Position numbers and translations under genes: made by a program
NCBI RefSeq assembly: GCF_963576615.1
Contig: NC_088708.1
Location: forward strand, 682,001 to 746,000
Length of the DNA: 64,000 nt
Direction of reading: 5' to 3'
DNA from: Watersipora subatra
Taxonomy: Eukaryota; Bryozoa; Gymnolaemata; Cheilostomatida; Watersiporidae
The notes under the pieces: generated by a model
Told to the model about the DNA's origin: nothing
Database searches by the model: none
Seen by the model: only the letters and a program-made list of their open reading frames with translations
Part shown: positions 42,788 through 57,700 of the stretch, piece after piece
Layout: every line of letters starts with the position of its first letter
Position numbering within the stretch: position 1 is the first letter of the stretch

Positions 42788-45700
42788 ATGTAGGGCGGTA
42801 TACACAAGTTGATGTATATTCCTATACCAACAGAATGCCAGTTTCCCGCGAGATCCTGTTTCTACAAGACGCTGCTGAGAAGATTGCAAGTCTCAATGCC
42901 TGTGTGTAAATAAATCTCTTTTGCTCTTCCATTATTAGCATTTCCAGAACTTTTGTGCTCATTTATTCTCCTTTTGCTATTCACTTTTGCTTTTTACTCT
43001 ATTATACCTATTTGTAATGTCCCTCTTTTTTACTTCTTTATTATACCTATTCGTAATGTCCCTCTTTTTACTTCTTTATTATACCTATTCGTAATGTCCC
43101 TTTTTTTTACTTCTTTATTATACCTATTCGTAATGTCCCTTTCTTTTACTTCTTTATTATACCTATTCGTAATGTCCCTCTTTTTTACTTCTTTATTATA
43201 CCTATTCGTAATGTCCCTCTTTTTACTTCTTTATTATACCTATTCGTAATGTTCCTCTTTTTTACTTCTTTATTATACCTATTCGTAATGTCCCTCTTTT
43301 TTACTTTTTTATTATACCTATTCGTAATGTCCCTCTTTTTTACTTCTTTATTATACCTATTCGTAATGTCCCTCTTTTTTACTTTTTTATTATACCTATT
43401 TGTAATGTCCCTCTTTTTTACTTCTTTATTATACCTATTCGTAATGTCCCTCTTTTTTACTTCTTTATTATACCTATTCGTAATGTCCCTCTTTTTTACT
43501 TCTTTATTATACCTATTCGTAATGTCCCTCTTTTTTACTTCTTTATTATACCTATTCGTAATGTCCCTCTTTTTTACTTCTTTATTATACCTATTCGTAA
43601 TGTCCCTCTTTTTTACTTCTTTATTATACCTATTCGTAATGTCCCTCTTTTTACTTCTTTATTATACCTATTTGTAATGTCCCTCTTTTTTACTTCTTTA
43701 TTATACCTATTCGTAACGTCCCTCTTTTTTACTTCTTTATTATACCTATTCGTAATGTCCTTCTTTTTTACTTCTTTATTATACCTATTCATAATGCCCC
43801 TCTTTTTTTCTCTTTTCATCCTGTTGTATTCTCTGGCATCCTTACCCTCTTCTCCCCTTTTAACTGTTCCATTCGCCTGTTTTTATTCAATTGCCCTCTA
43901 GTCATTTCACTCTCTCTACTCACTCGCCTGCTGTCCTTTTTGTTCTCTTACTTTTTTTCATCTCCTTTGCTACATTATTATTTCTCTCAATTCGTGCCCT
44001 TCACTGCCTTACTCTTGTTTTCAATATTGCTTTCTCTGTCCCCATTTTATTCTTCCTCTATCCTGTTATTTTTACCTTATCACTTATTTTTCAATTCTCA
44101 CTGTTTTTGTATTTTCCTTTTCTCTTTTTTAATATTGCCGTAAAGGCCTATACCTTCACTCTTTAATATTTTAACTTTCACCATAGGGCTACTTCTTCTC
44201 TCAATCGTCAGCTCTAGAAACCACTCAGCTCATACCATCTGCTAGTGCTGCTAGTCTAAACATAATCTATAATATATACTTGCGTTCTCTGCCGATTGCA
44301 AGCCTTGTTTTTATATGTCCTAAATATTCAAAAACGCTTTACATATTTGTGTTATCCTGTGCGACTGTTACAGCAGTGAGCAGTGCACCTGTAGAGGAGG
44401 GTGAAGTTTCATCAAGTAACCCTCCCATATTGGCTACCGAGCAGTTTGAACCCGCGTTACAGGTGCGTGAAGTCAGATAGATATGTTTAGTAACAGCTGT
44501 ACCAACTCTCCATTAATGAAGATTGTGAGGTTATGAATATGCAAAAGTAGTTTTTATAGGCTCAACTAACCGGCAACATAAAACCTGTTATTGAATGTTT
44601 GTTGGCCACTCGCAGTGCTTGCATATTCTTTGCAGGAGTTACAAGGCTTTCTCTTTATACTCAACTTTCAAGGAAAGATTGTATCTGTGACAGATAACGT
44701 TACGAACTACCTTGGCTATCAGCCATCTGAGTGGCCAGATGCCAGCATCTATGATTTTCTTCATGTTACCAATCATGCTTCATTCAGTCAAAATATGCTC
44801 TCCCGTCTTGGAGGTAACTATATCTCCTTGCTTGTTCTTTTTTGTGCAACATGATTTATGTTTTCTGTGTGAAAAGGCTTTACTACAACTAGTGCACAAA
44901 ACCATTTAGTAGGCGAGCAAGGGCCTCTAATTTGTGGGTGAGGCTCACAGATAGGTGAGGCTAGCTGATAAGGGAAACTACTAGGTGAAGTCACCAGCAA
45001 AAAGTGACACTAGTAGATGAATTACACTAGCAGGTGGCTGATACTAGTCTGCGGGTGTGACTAGTTGACGGGTGACATTAGGTGGTGATGAGACTAGCAT
45101 GTGAGCGACACTAGGTCACTCACATGCTAGGGACTAGTGTCACAGACCTTGTGTCATTAGTAGACGAGTGCACCCATAGATGAGTAATAATAGTATTGTC
45201 AAATCTTTGCCTACAAACTTTTTAGCATCCGACGTAAAATATAGGCAAATATTTGTCTTGACATATGAAGTAATTTTCAAATTTTGATGTCCGGAATTTT
45301 TTAAAACATTAGTTTTTTGAAAATAAAAATGAAGAAGTTGGTAGAAATTAAAAATATCATGTAAAAATGATAGAAAGGTCAATAGAATAAGTTGGTTTAA
45401 ACTATATCTAATGTATAGTTTAAATTAATCTAAGTAAGTAGTGCTGCATATTTGTATCACTCGTGCCACTGAACCTTTATTTCATAAAACCTCTTTTCAC
45501 TGATTCATTTAAAACCTGGTTGTGTCCGTGTTTATTATTAAATGCAAAAGTTCACAAGATCTCCATATTCCTCCAGGAAGAAATCGCATAAAATTGTTTA
45601 CAAATGCTTTAGTTACGTAATTTGACCCTTAGTGTATCATGCTGGTATAGAGTAATTAGCTTGAAGGGATGACTATATCATCAGCATTTATACCTAATTT

Positions 45701-48700
45701 CTTTTCGATGAGCCTGTATATTTAGTGATTTGAATTGAATTTAGGAATGCCATATATTTGTCCTTTTGATTTTTGCAAGAACATATCAGCTAATATGGCA
45801 TCACATTCCATGGTGCTTGTTACTCCATTTTAGATAGCATAATATACTAAGTCTCTTCTGTAGATGGAAAGGCTTGTTTGAATTCCACGACGATCATACC
45901 CCCATTCCCATGTCGAATGCGCCCTGGCACATCCCCTACTGTTATGTCGCCTACTGGTACGTCTTCCTTTTATGTTTAATAGTTGATGGCTCACCGTTCT
46001 CACATCACTCTCCTCGATGCTTTCAAGTTAATAATTGCATAGAGTTATGAGAACCTCTAGCATTCTACTATTTGAAGCAGTGAAATGAAGTAGTGAAGCC
46101 TTTTCTTTCTTTTCTTCCTTCAAAGGGCAAGGTTCAAACTAATCCTCACCACCAATTTATTGCATTCCGAGTCTTAAAATAATAAGTAATAAATTAAAAT
46201 AATAAATTGGAGGATAATTAGAAATGTGTCAGCAGAAAACATCACTTTACTAAGTTTTTGCAAAGATGTCCAAATTAATTTTTTTCAAAGCTTGTATGGG
46301 TTTGTTCACACTATAATAAATTTATTTGTGTGTGTTAAAAGGTGTGTGATTGTTGAGTATGGTAGCGTTTATTTGATTGGAATTATCCAAGAGCACACGC
46401 AGTTATGTATCACATATTTACAAACAATTTTGCACATTCGCCATAGTTGTTCACAAATATACTGTTTAGGTTGAAATATATCGTTTAGGTTGAGATTTAC
46501 CGTTTAGGTTGAGATATATCGTTTAGGTTGAGATATACCGTTTAGGTTGAGATATACCGTTTAGGTTGAGATATACCGTTTAGGTTGAGTTATACCGTTT
46601 AGGTTGAGATATACCGTTTAGGTTGAGATATACCGTTTAGGTTGAGTTATACCGTTTAGGTTGAGATATACCGTTTAGGTTGAGATATACCGTTTAAGTT
46701 GAGATATACCGTTTAGGTTGAGATATACCGTTTAGGTTGAGATATACCGTTTAGGTTGAAATATACCGTTTAGGTTGAGGTATACCGTTTAGGTTGAGAT
46801 ATATCGTTTAGGTTGAGATATACCGTTTAGGTTGAGATATACCGTTTAGGTTGAGATATACCGTTTAGGTTGAGATATACCGTTTAGGTTGAAATATACC
46901 GTTTAGGTTGAGGTATACCGTTTAGGTTGAGATATACCGTTTAGGTTGAGATATACTGTTTAGGTTGAGATATACCGTTTAGGTTGAGATATATCGTTTA
47001 GGTTGAGATATACCGTTTAGGTTGAGATATACCGTTTAGGTTGAGATATACCGTTTAGGTTGAGATATACCGTTTAGGTTGAGATATACCGTTTAAGTTG
47101 AGATATACCGTTTAGGTTGAGATATACCGTTTAGGTTGAGATATACCGTTTAGGTTGAGATATACCGTTTAGGTTGAGATATACCGTTTAAGTTGAGATA
47201 TACCGTTTAGGTTGAGATATACCGTTTAGGTTGAGATATACCGTTTAAGTTGAGATATACCGTTTAAGTTGAGATATACCGTTTAGGTTGAGATATACCG
47301 TTTAGGTTGAGATATACCGTTTAAGTTGAGATATACCGTTTAGGTTGAGATATACCGTTTAGGTTGAGATATACCGTTTAAGTTGAGATATACTGTTTAG
47401 GTTGAGATATACCGTTTAGGTTGAGATATACCGTTTAGGTTGAGATATACCGTTTAGGTTGAGATATACCGTTTAAGTTGAGATATACTGTTTAGGTTGA
47501 GATATACCGTTTAAGTTGAAATATACCGTTTAAGTTGAGATATACCGTTTAAGTTGAGATATACCGTTTAGGTTGAGATATACCGTTTAGGTTGAGTTAT
47601 ACCGTTTAGGTTGAGATATACCGTTTAGGTTGAGTTATACCGTTTAAGTTGAGATATACTGTTTAGGTTGAGATATACCGTTTAAGTTGAAATATACCGT
47701 TTAGGTTGAGATATACCGTTTAGGTTGAGATATACCGTTTAGGTTGAAATATACCGTTTAGGTTGAGATATACCGTTTAGGTTGAGATATACCGTTTAGG
47801 TTGAAATATACCGTTTAGGTTGAGATATACCGTTTAGGTTGAGATATATCGTTTAGGTTGAGATATACCGTTTAAGTTGAGATATACCGTTTAAGTTGAA
47901 ATATACCGTTTAGGTTGAGATATACCGTTTAAGTTGAGATATACCGTTTAGGTTGAGATATACCGTTTAGGTTGAGATATACTGTTTAAGTTGAGATATA
48001 CCGTTTAGGTTGAGATATACCGTTTAGGTTGAGATATACTGTTTAGGTTGAGATATACCGTTTAGGTTGAGATATACCGTTTAGGTTGAAATATACCGTT
48101 TAGGTTGAGATATACCGTTTAGGTTGAGATATACCGTTTAGGTTGAAATATACCGTTTAGGTTGAGATATACCGTTTAGGTTGAGATATATCGTTTAGGT
48201 TGAGATATACTGTTTAGGTTGAGATATACCGTTTAGGTTGAGATATACCGTTTAGGTTGAGATATACCGTTTAGGTTGAAATATACCGTTTAGGTTGAGG
48301 TATACCGTTTAGGTTGAGATATACCGTTTAGGTTGAGATATACTGTTTAGGTTGAGATATACCGTTTAGGTTGAGATATATCGTTTAGGTTGAGATATAC
48401 CGTTTAGGTTGAGATATACCGTTTAGGTTGAGATATACCGTTTAGGTTGAGATATATCGTTTAGGTTGAGATATACCGTTTAGGTTGAGATATATCGTTT
48501 AGGTTGAGATATACCGTTTAGGTTGAAATTTACCGTTTAGGTTGAGATATATCGTTTAGGTTGAGATATACTGTTTAGGTTGAGATATACCGTTTAAGTT
48601 GAGATATACCGTTTAGGTTGAGTTATACCGTTTAGGTTGAAATATACCGTTTAGGTTGAGATATACCGTTTAAGTTGAGATATACCGTTTAAGTTGAGAT

Positions 48701-51700
48701 ATACCGTTTAGGTTGAGTTATACCGTTTAGGTTGAAATATACCGTTTAGGTTGAGATATACCGTTTAGGTTGAGATTTACCGTTTAGGTTGAGATATACC
48801 GTTTAGGTTGAGATATACCGTTTAGGTTGAGATATACCGTTTAAGTTGAGATATACCGTTTAAGTTGAGATATACCGTTTAAGTTGAGATATACCGTTTA
48901 GGTTGAGATATACCGTTTAGGTTGAGATATACCGTTTAGGTTGAGATATACCGTTTAGGTTGAGATATACCGTTTAGGTTGAAATATACCGTTTGGGTTG
49001 AGTTATACCGTTTAGGTTGAGATATACCGTTTAAGTTGAGATATACCGTTTAGGTTGAGATATACCGTTTAAGTTGAGATATACCGTTTAGGTTGAGATA
49101 TACCGTTTAGGTTGAGATATACTGTTTAAGTTGAGATATACCGTTTAAGTTGAGATATACCGTTTAGGTTGAGATATACCGTTTAGGTTGAGATATACCG
49201 TTTAAGTTGAGATATACCGTTTAGGTTGAGATATACCGTTTAGGTTGAGATATACCGTTTAGGTTGAGTTATACCGTTTAGGTTGAGATATACCGTTTAG
49301 GTTGAGATATACCGTTTAGGTTGAGATATACCGTTTAAGTTGAGATATACCGTTTAGGTTGAGATATACCGTTTAGGTTGAAATATACCGTTTAGGTTGA
49401 GATATACCGTTTAGGTTGAAATATACTGTTTAGGTTGAAATATACCGTTTAGGTTGAAATATACCGTTTAGGTTGAGATATACCGTTTAGGTTGAGATAC
49501 ACCGTTTAGGTTGAGATATACCGTTTAGGTTGAGATATACCGTTTAGGTTGAAATATACCGTTTAGGTTGAAATATACCGTTTAAGTTGAGATATACCGT
49601 TTAGGTTGAGATATACCGTTTAGGTTGAGATATGCCGTTTAGGTTGAGATATGCCGTTTAGGTTGAGATATACCGTTTAGGTTGAGATATACCGTTTAGG
49701 TTGAGATATACCGTTTAAGTTGAGATATACCGTTTAGGTTGAGATATACCGTTTAGGTTGAAATATACCGTTTAGGTTGAGATATACCGTTTAGGTTGAG
49801 ATATACCGTTTAGGTTGAGATATACCGTTTAAGTTGAGATATACCGTTTAGGTTGAGATATACCGTTTAGGTTGAGATATACCGTTTAGGTTGAGATATA
49901 CCGTTTAGGTTGAGATATACCGTTTAGGTTGAGATATACCGTTTAGGTTGAGATATACCGTTTAGGTTGAGATATACCGTTTAGGTTGAGATATACCGTT
50001 TAGGTTGAAATATACCGTTTAGGTTGAGATATACCGTTTAGGTTGAGATATACCGTTTAGGTTGAGATATACCGTTTAGGTTGAGATATACCGTTTAGGT
50101 TGAGATATACCGTTTAAGTTGAGATATACCGTTTAGGTTGAGATATACCGTTTAGGTTGAGATATACCGTTTAGGTTGAGATATACCGTTTAGGTTGAGA
50201 TATACCGTTTAGGTTGAGATATACCGTTTAGGTTGAGATATACCGTTTAGGTTGAGATATACCGTTTAGGTTGAGATATACCGTTTAGGTTGAGTTATAC
50301 CGTTTAGGTTGAGATATACCGTTTAGGTTGAGATATACCGTTTAGGTTGAGATATACCGTTTAGGTTGAGATATACCGTTTAAGTTGAGATATACCGTTT
50401 AAGTTGAAATATACCGTTTAGGTTGAGATATACCGTTTAGGTTGAAATATACCGTTTAGGTTGAGATATACCGTTTAGGTTGAGATATACCGTTTAGGTT
50501 GAGATATACCGTTTAGGTTGAGATATGCCGTTTAGGTTGAGTTATACCGTTTAGGTTGAGATATACCGTTTAGGTTGAGATATACCGTTTAGGTTGAGAT
50601 ATACCGTTTAGGTTGAGATATACCGTTTAAGTTGAGATATACCGTTTAGGTTGAGATATACCGTTTAGGTTGAGATATACCGTTTAGGTTGAGATATACC
50701 GTTTAAGTTGAAATATACCGTTTAGGTTGAGATATGCCGTTTAAGTTGAAATATACCGTTTAGGTTGAGATATACCGTTTAGGTTGAGTTATACCGTTTA
50801 GGTTGAGATATACCGTTTAAGTTGAGATATACCGTTTAGGTTGAGATATACCGTTTAAGTTGAAATATACCGTTTAGGTTGAGATATACCGTTTAGGTTG
50901 AGATATACCGTTTAGGTTGAGATATACCGTTTAGGTTGAAATATACCGTTTAAGTTGAAATATACCGTTTAGGTTGAGATATACCGTTTAGGTTGAGATA
51001 TACCGTTTAGGTTGAGTTATACCGTTTAGGTTGAGATATACCGTTTAGGTTGAGATATACCGTTTAGGTTGAGATATACCGTTTAGGTTGAGATATACCG
51101 TTTAGGTTGAGATATACCGTTTAGGTTGAGATATACCGTTTAGGTTGAGATATACCGTTTAGGTTGAGATATACCGTTTAGGTTGAGATATGCCGTTTAG
51201 GTTGAGTTATACCGTTTAGGTTGAAATATACCGTTTAAGTTGAAATATACCGTTTAGGTTGAGATATACCGTTTAGGTTGAGATATACCGTTTAGGTTGA
51301 GTTATACCGTTTAGGTTGAGATATACCGTTTAGGTTGAGATATACCGTTTAGGTTGAGATATACCGTTTAGGTTGAGATATACCGTTTAGGTTGAGATAT
51401 ACCGTTTAAGTTGAGATATACCGTTTAGGTTGAGATATACCGTTTAGGTTGAGATATACCGTTTAGGTTGAGATATACCGTTTAGGTTGAGATATACCGT
51501 TTAGGTTGAGATATACCGTTTAGGTTGAGATATGCCGTTTAGGTTGAGTTATACCGTTTAGGTTGAGATATACCGTTTAGGTTGAGATATACCGTTTAGG
51601 TTGAGATATGCCGTTTAGGTTGAGTTATACCGTTTAGGTTGAGATATACCGTTTAGGTTGAGATATACTGTTTAAGTTGAGATATACCGTTTAGGTTGAG

Positions 51701-54700
51701 ATATACCGTTTAGGTTGAGATATACCGTTTAGGTTGAGATATACTGTTTAGGTTGAGATATACCGTTTAGGTTGAGATATACCGTTTAGGTTGAGATATA
51801 CCGTTTAGGTTGAGATATACCGTTTAGGTTGAGATATACCGTTTAGGTTGAGATATACCGTTTAGGTTGAGATATACCGTTTAGGTTGAGATATACCGTT
51901 TAGGTTGAGATATACCGTTTAGGTTGAGATATACCGTTTAGGTTGAGATATACCGTTTAGGTTGAGATATACCGTTTAGGTTGAGATATACCGTTTAGGT
52001 TGAGATATACCGTTTAGGTTGAGATATACCGTTTAGGTTGAGATATACCGTTTAGGTTGAGATATACCGTTTAGGTTGAGATATATCGTTTAGGTTGAGA
52101 TATACCGTTTAGGTTGAGATATACCGTTTAGGTTGAGATATACCGTTTAGGTTGAGATATGCCGTTTAAGTTGAAATATACCGTTTAGGTTGAGATATAC
52201 CGTTTAGGTTGAGATATACCGTTTAAGTTGAAATATACCGTTTAGGTTGAGATATACCGTTTAGGTTGAAATATACCGTTTAGGTTGAGATATACCGTTT
52301 AGGTTGAGATATACCGTTTAGGTTGAGATATACTGTTTAGGTTGAGATATACCGTTTAGGTTGAGATATACCGTTTAGGTTGAAATATACCGTTTAGGTT
52401 GAGTTATACCGTTTAAGTTGAGATATACCGTTTAGGTTGAGATATACCGTTTAGGTTGAGATATACCGTTTAGGTTGAGATATACCGTTTAAGTTGAGAT
52501 ATACCGTTTAGGTTGAGATATACCGTTTAGGTTGAGATATACCGTTTAGGTTGAGATATACCGTTTAGGTTGAGATATACCGTTTAGGTTGAGATATACC
52601 GTTTAGGTTGAGATATACCGTTTAGGTTGAGATATACCGTTTAGGTTGAGATATACCGTTTAAGTTGAGATATACCGTTTAGGTTGAGATATACCGTTTA
52701 GGTTGAGATATACCGTTTAGGTTGAGATATACCGTTTAGGTTGAGATATACCGTTTAGGTTGAGATATACCGTTTAGGTTGAGATATACCGTTTAGGTTG
52801 AGATATATCGTTTAGGTTGAGATATACCGTTTAGGTTGAGATATACCGTTTAAGTTGAGATATACCGTTTAAGTTGAGATATACCGTTTAGGTTGAGATA
52901 TACCGTTTAGGTTGAGATATGCCGTTTAGGTTGAGATATACCGTTTAGGTTGAGATATACCGTTTAGGTTGAGATATACCGTTTAAGTTGAGATATACCG
53001 TTTAGGTTGAGATATACCGTTTAAGTTGAGATATACCGTTTAGGTTGAGATATACCGTTTAGGTTGAGATATACCGTTTAGGTTGAGATATATCGTTTAA
53101 GTTGAGATATACTGTTTAGGTTGAGATATACCGTTTAAGTTGAGATATACCGTTTAGGTTGAGATATACCGTTTAGGTTGAGATATACCGTTTAGGTTGA
53201 GATATACCGTTTAGGTTGAGATATACCGTTTAGGTTGAGATATACCGTTTAGGTTGAGATATACCGTTTAGGTTGAGATATACCGTTTAGGTTGAGATAT
53301 ACCGTTTAGGTTGAGATATACCGTTTAAGTTGAGATATACTGTTTAGGTTGAGATATACCATTTAGGTTGAGATATACCGTTTAGGTTGAGATATACCGT
53401 TTAGGTTGAGGTATACCGTTTAGGTTGAGTTATACCGTTTAGGTTGAGATATACCGTTTAGGTTGAGATATACCGTTTAGGTTGAGATATGCCGTTTAGG
53501 TTGAGATATACCGTTTAGGTTGAGATATACCGTTTAAGTTGAGATATACCGTTTAGGTTGAGATATACCGTTTAGGTTGAGATATACCGTTTAGGTTGAG
53601 ATATACCGTTTAGGTTGAGATATACCGTTTAGGTTGAGATATACCGTTTAAGTTGAGATATACTGTTTAGGTTGAGATATACCGTTTAAGTTGAGATATA
53701 CCGTTTAGGTTGAGATATACCGTTTAGGTTGAGATATACCGTTTAGGTTGAGATATACCGTTTAGGTTGAGATATGCCGTTTAAGTTGAAATATACCGTT
53801 TAGGTTGAGATATACCGTTTAGGTTGAGATATACCGTTTAGGTTGAGATATGCCGTTTAAGTTGAAATATACCGTTTAGGTTGAGGTATACCGTTTAGGT
53901 TGAGATATACCGTTTAGGTTGAGATATACCGTTTAGGTTGAGATATACCGTTTAAGTTGAGATATACCGTTTAGGTTGAGATATACCGTTTAGGTTGAGA
54001 TATACCGTTTAGGTTGAGATATACCGTTTAGGTTGAGATATACCGTTTAAGTTGAGATATACCGTTTAGGTTGAGATATACCGTTTAGGTTGAGATATAC
54101 CGTTTAAGTTGAGATATACCGTTTAGGTTGAGATATACCGTTTAGGTTGAAATATACCGTTTAGGTTGAGATATACCGTTTAAGTTGAGATATACCGTTT
54201 AGGTTGAGATATACCGTTTAGGTTGAGATATACCGTTTAAGTTGAGATATACCGTTTAGGTTGAGTTATACCGTTTAGGTTGAGATATACCGTTTAAGTT
54301 GAGATATGCCGTTTAAGTTGAAATATACCGTTTAGGTTGAGATATACTGTTTAGGTTGAGATATACCGTTTAGGTTGAGATATACCGTTTAAGTTGAAAT
54401 ATACCGTTTAGGTTGAGATATACTGTTTAGGTTGAGTTATACCGTTTAGGTTGAGATATACCGTTTAGGTTGAGATATACCGTTTAGGTTGAGATATACC
54501 GTTTAGGTTGAGATATACCGTTTAGGTTGAGATATACCGTTTAGGTTGAGATATACCGTTTAGGTTGAGATATATCGTTTAAGTTGAGATATACTGTTTA
54601 GGTTGAGATATACCGTTTAGGTTGAGATATACCGTTTAGGTTGAGATATACCGTTTAGGTTGAGATATACCGTTTAGGTTGAGATATACCGTTTAGGTTG

Positions 54701-57700
54701 AGATATATCGTTTAAGTTGAGATATACCGTTTAGGTTGAGATATACCGTTTAAGTTGAGATATACCGTTTAGGTTGAGATATACCGTTTAGGTTGAGATA
54801 TACCGTTTAGGTTGAGATATACCGTTTAGGTTGAGATATACCGTTTAAGTTGAGATATACCGTTTAGGTTGAGATATACCGTTTAGGTTGAGATATACCG
54901 TTTAAGTTGAGATATACCGTTTAGGTTGAGATATACCGTTTAGGTTGAAATATACCGTTTAGGTTGAGATATACCGTTTAAGTTGAGATATACCGTTTAG
55001 GTTGAGATATACCGTTTAGGTTGAGATATACCGTTTAAGTTGAGATATACCGTTTAGGTTGAGTTATACCGTTTAGGTTGAGATATACCGTTTAAGTTGA
55101 GATATACCGTTTAAGTTGAGATATACCGTTTAGGTTGAGATATACCGTTTAGGTTGAGATATACCGTTTAAGTTGAGATATACCGTTTAGGTTGAGATAT
55201 ACCGTTTAGGTTGAAATATACCGTTTAGGTTGAGATATACCGTTTAAGTTGAGATATACCGTTTAGGTTGAGATATACCGTTTAGGTTGAGATATACCGT
55301 TTAGGTTGAGTTATACCGTTTAAGTTGAGATATATCGTTTAGGTTGAGGTATACCGTTTAGGTTGAGATATACCGTTTAAGTTGAGATATACCGTTTAAG
55401 TTGAGATATACCGTTTAGGTTGAGATATACCGTTTAGGTTGAGATTTACCGTTTAGGTTGAAATATACCGTTTAGGTTGAGATATACTGTTTAGGTTGAG
55501 ATATACCGTTTAGGTTGAGATATACCGTTTAGGTTGAGATATACCGTTTAGGTTGAGATTTACCGTTTAGGTTGAGATATACCGTTTAGGTTGAAATTTA
55601 CCGTTTAGGTTGAGATATACCGTTTAGGTTGAGATATACCGTTTAGGTTGAGATATACCGTTTAGGTTGAGATATACCGTTTAAGTTGAGATATACCGTT
55701 TAGGTTGAGATATACCGTTTAAGTTGAGATATACCGTTTAGGTTGAGATATACCGTTTAGGTTGAGATATACCGTTTAGGTTGAGATATACCGTTTAGGT
55801 TGAGATATACCGTTTAAGTTGAGATATACCGTTTAGGTTGAGATATACCGTTTAAGTTGAGATATACCGTTTAGGTTGAGATATACCGTTTAGGTTGAGA
55901 TATACCGTTTAGGTTGAGATATACCGTTTAGGTTGAGATATACCGTTTAGGTTGAGATATACCGTTTAGGTTGAGATATACCGTTTAAGTTGAGATATAC
56001 CGTTTAGGTTGAGATATACCGTTTAGGTTGAGATATACCGTTTAGGTTGAGATATACCGTTTAGGTTGAGATATACCGTTTAGGTTGAGATATACCGTTT
56101 AGGTTGAGATATACCGTTTAAGTTGAGATATACCGTTTAGGTTGAGATATACCGTTTAAGTTGAGATATACCGTTTAGGTTGAGATATACCGTTTAAGTT
56201 GAGATATACCGTTTAGGTTGAGATATACCGTTTAGGTTGAGATATACCGTTTAGGTTGAGATATACCGTTTAGGTTGAGATATACCGTTTAGGTTGAGAT
56301 ATACCGTTTAAGTTGAGATATACCGTTTAGGTTGAGATATACCGTTTAGGTTGAGATTTACCGTTTAGGTTGAAATATACCGTTTAGGTTGAGATATACT
56401 GTTTAGGTTGAGATATACCGTTTAGGTTGAGATATACCGTTTAGGTTGAGATATACCGTTTAGGTTGAAATATACCGTTTAGGTTGAGATATACCGTTTA
56501 AGTTGAGATATACCGTTTAAGTTGAGATATACCGTTTAGGTTGAGATTTACCGTTTAGGTTGAAATATACCGTTTAGGTTGAGATATACTGTTTAGGTTG
56601 AGATATACCGTTTAGGTTGAGATATACCGTTTAGGTTGAGATATACCGTTTAGGTTGAGATATACCGTTTAGGTTGAGATTTACCGTTTAAGTTGAGATA
56701 TACCGTTTAGGTTGAGATATACCGTTTAAGTTGAGATATACCGTTTAGGTTGAGATATACCGTTTAGGTTGAGATATACCGTTTAGGTTGAGATATACCG
56801 TTTAGGTTGAGATATACCGTTTAGGTTGAGATTTACCGTTTAGGTTGAGATTTACCGTTTAGGTTGAAATATACCGTTTAGGTTGAGATATACCGTTTAG
56901 GTTGAGATATACCGTTTAAGTTGAGATATACCGTTTAGGTTGAGATATACCGTTTAGGTTGAAATATACCGTTTAGGTTGAAATATACCGTTTAGGTTGA
57001 GTTATACCGTTTAGGTTGAGATATACCGTTTAGGTTGAGATATACCGTTTAGGTTGAGATTTACCGTTTAGGTTGAAATTTACCGTTTAGGTTGAGATAT
57101 ATCGTTTAGGTTGAGATATACCGTTTAGGTTGAGATATACTGTTTAGGTGTTGTTCTGTCTAAAATAGCCTAATGCTGCTATCAAAATTAAATCCGTGGT
57201 GAAGCTGTGTATATATTGGCCAGATGTTTCTGGGCTGCTTTCATTTTATCCTTTTGCGGTACCTTAGGCTTGGCACTGTTGTGCAATGAATGCTTTCTGA
57301 ATCGTGTTCTTTGTGGTTCCTTCAGATGGCATGGGAAAAAAGACTGACAGTGAGTCATTGATTCACGTGCAAATTTCTAGTCTTCCTTTCTGTATTGAAC
57401 GCCTTTCTTCACAAAGTTCCTCTTCAGCGTCAGGTCGGTATTTAAGTACATACATTAATGCATTGAGTACAAGTATTTATTTGGTACATTGTTCACTGTA
57501 CATTTTCATTCGTTCATGCCATAATTCGCCCACTTTTGAGATGGCATAAGGAGTAGTCTCTGAGGTACATTTTTCAGGTTCTTCATTGTACCTGGTATGC
57601 ATTGCGCAGAAAGTGGATGATCCCATCGCCATGTGGTCTCGTCCTGTTGCTCGTTCCAGCAGAAGATTCACACCACAACCTCAGTCCTCATTTTTACCAA

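Noticed and set aside
42953-43901. Hydrophobic repeat 'membrane protein' in the 39-bp array
   Set aside because: The 13-residue repeat comes from a 39-bp T-rich minisatellite; no conserved domain or gene structure.
46466-57148. Telomere or interstitial telomeric repeat
   Set aside because: It has TTTAGG words but the period is 19 bp, it lies inside an intron, and single-copy DNA flanks both sides.
57477-57671. Minus-strand frame over NCOA exons near 57.5 kb
   Set aside because: It overlaps the intron and the spliced plus-strand exon that matches NCOA; it is a shadow frame.
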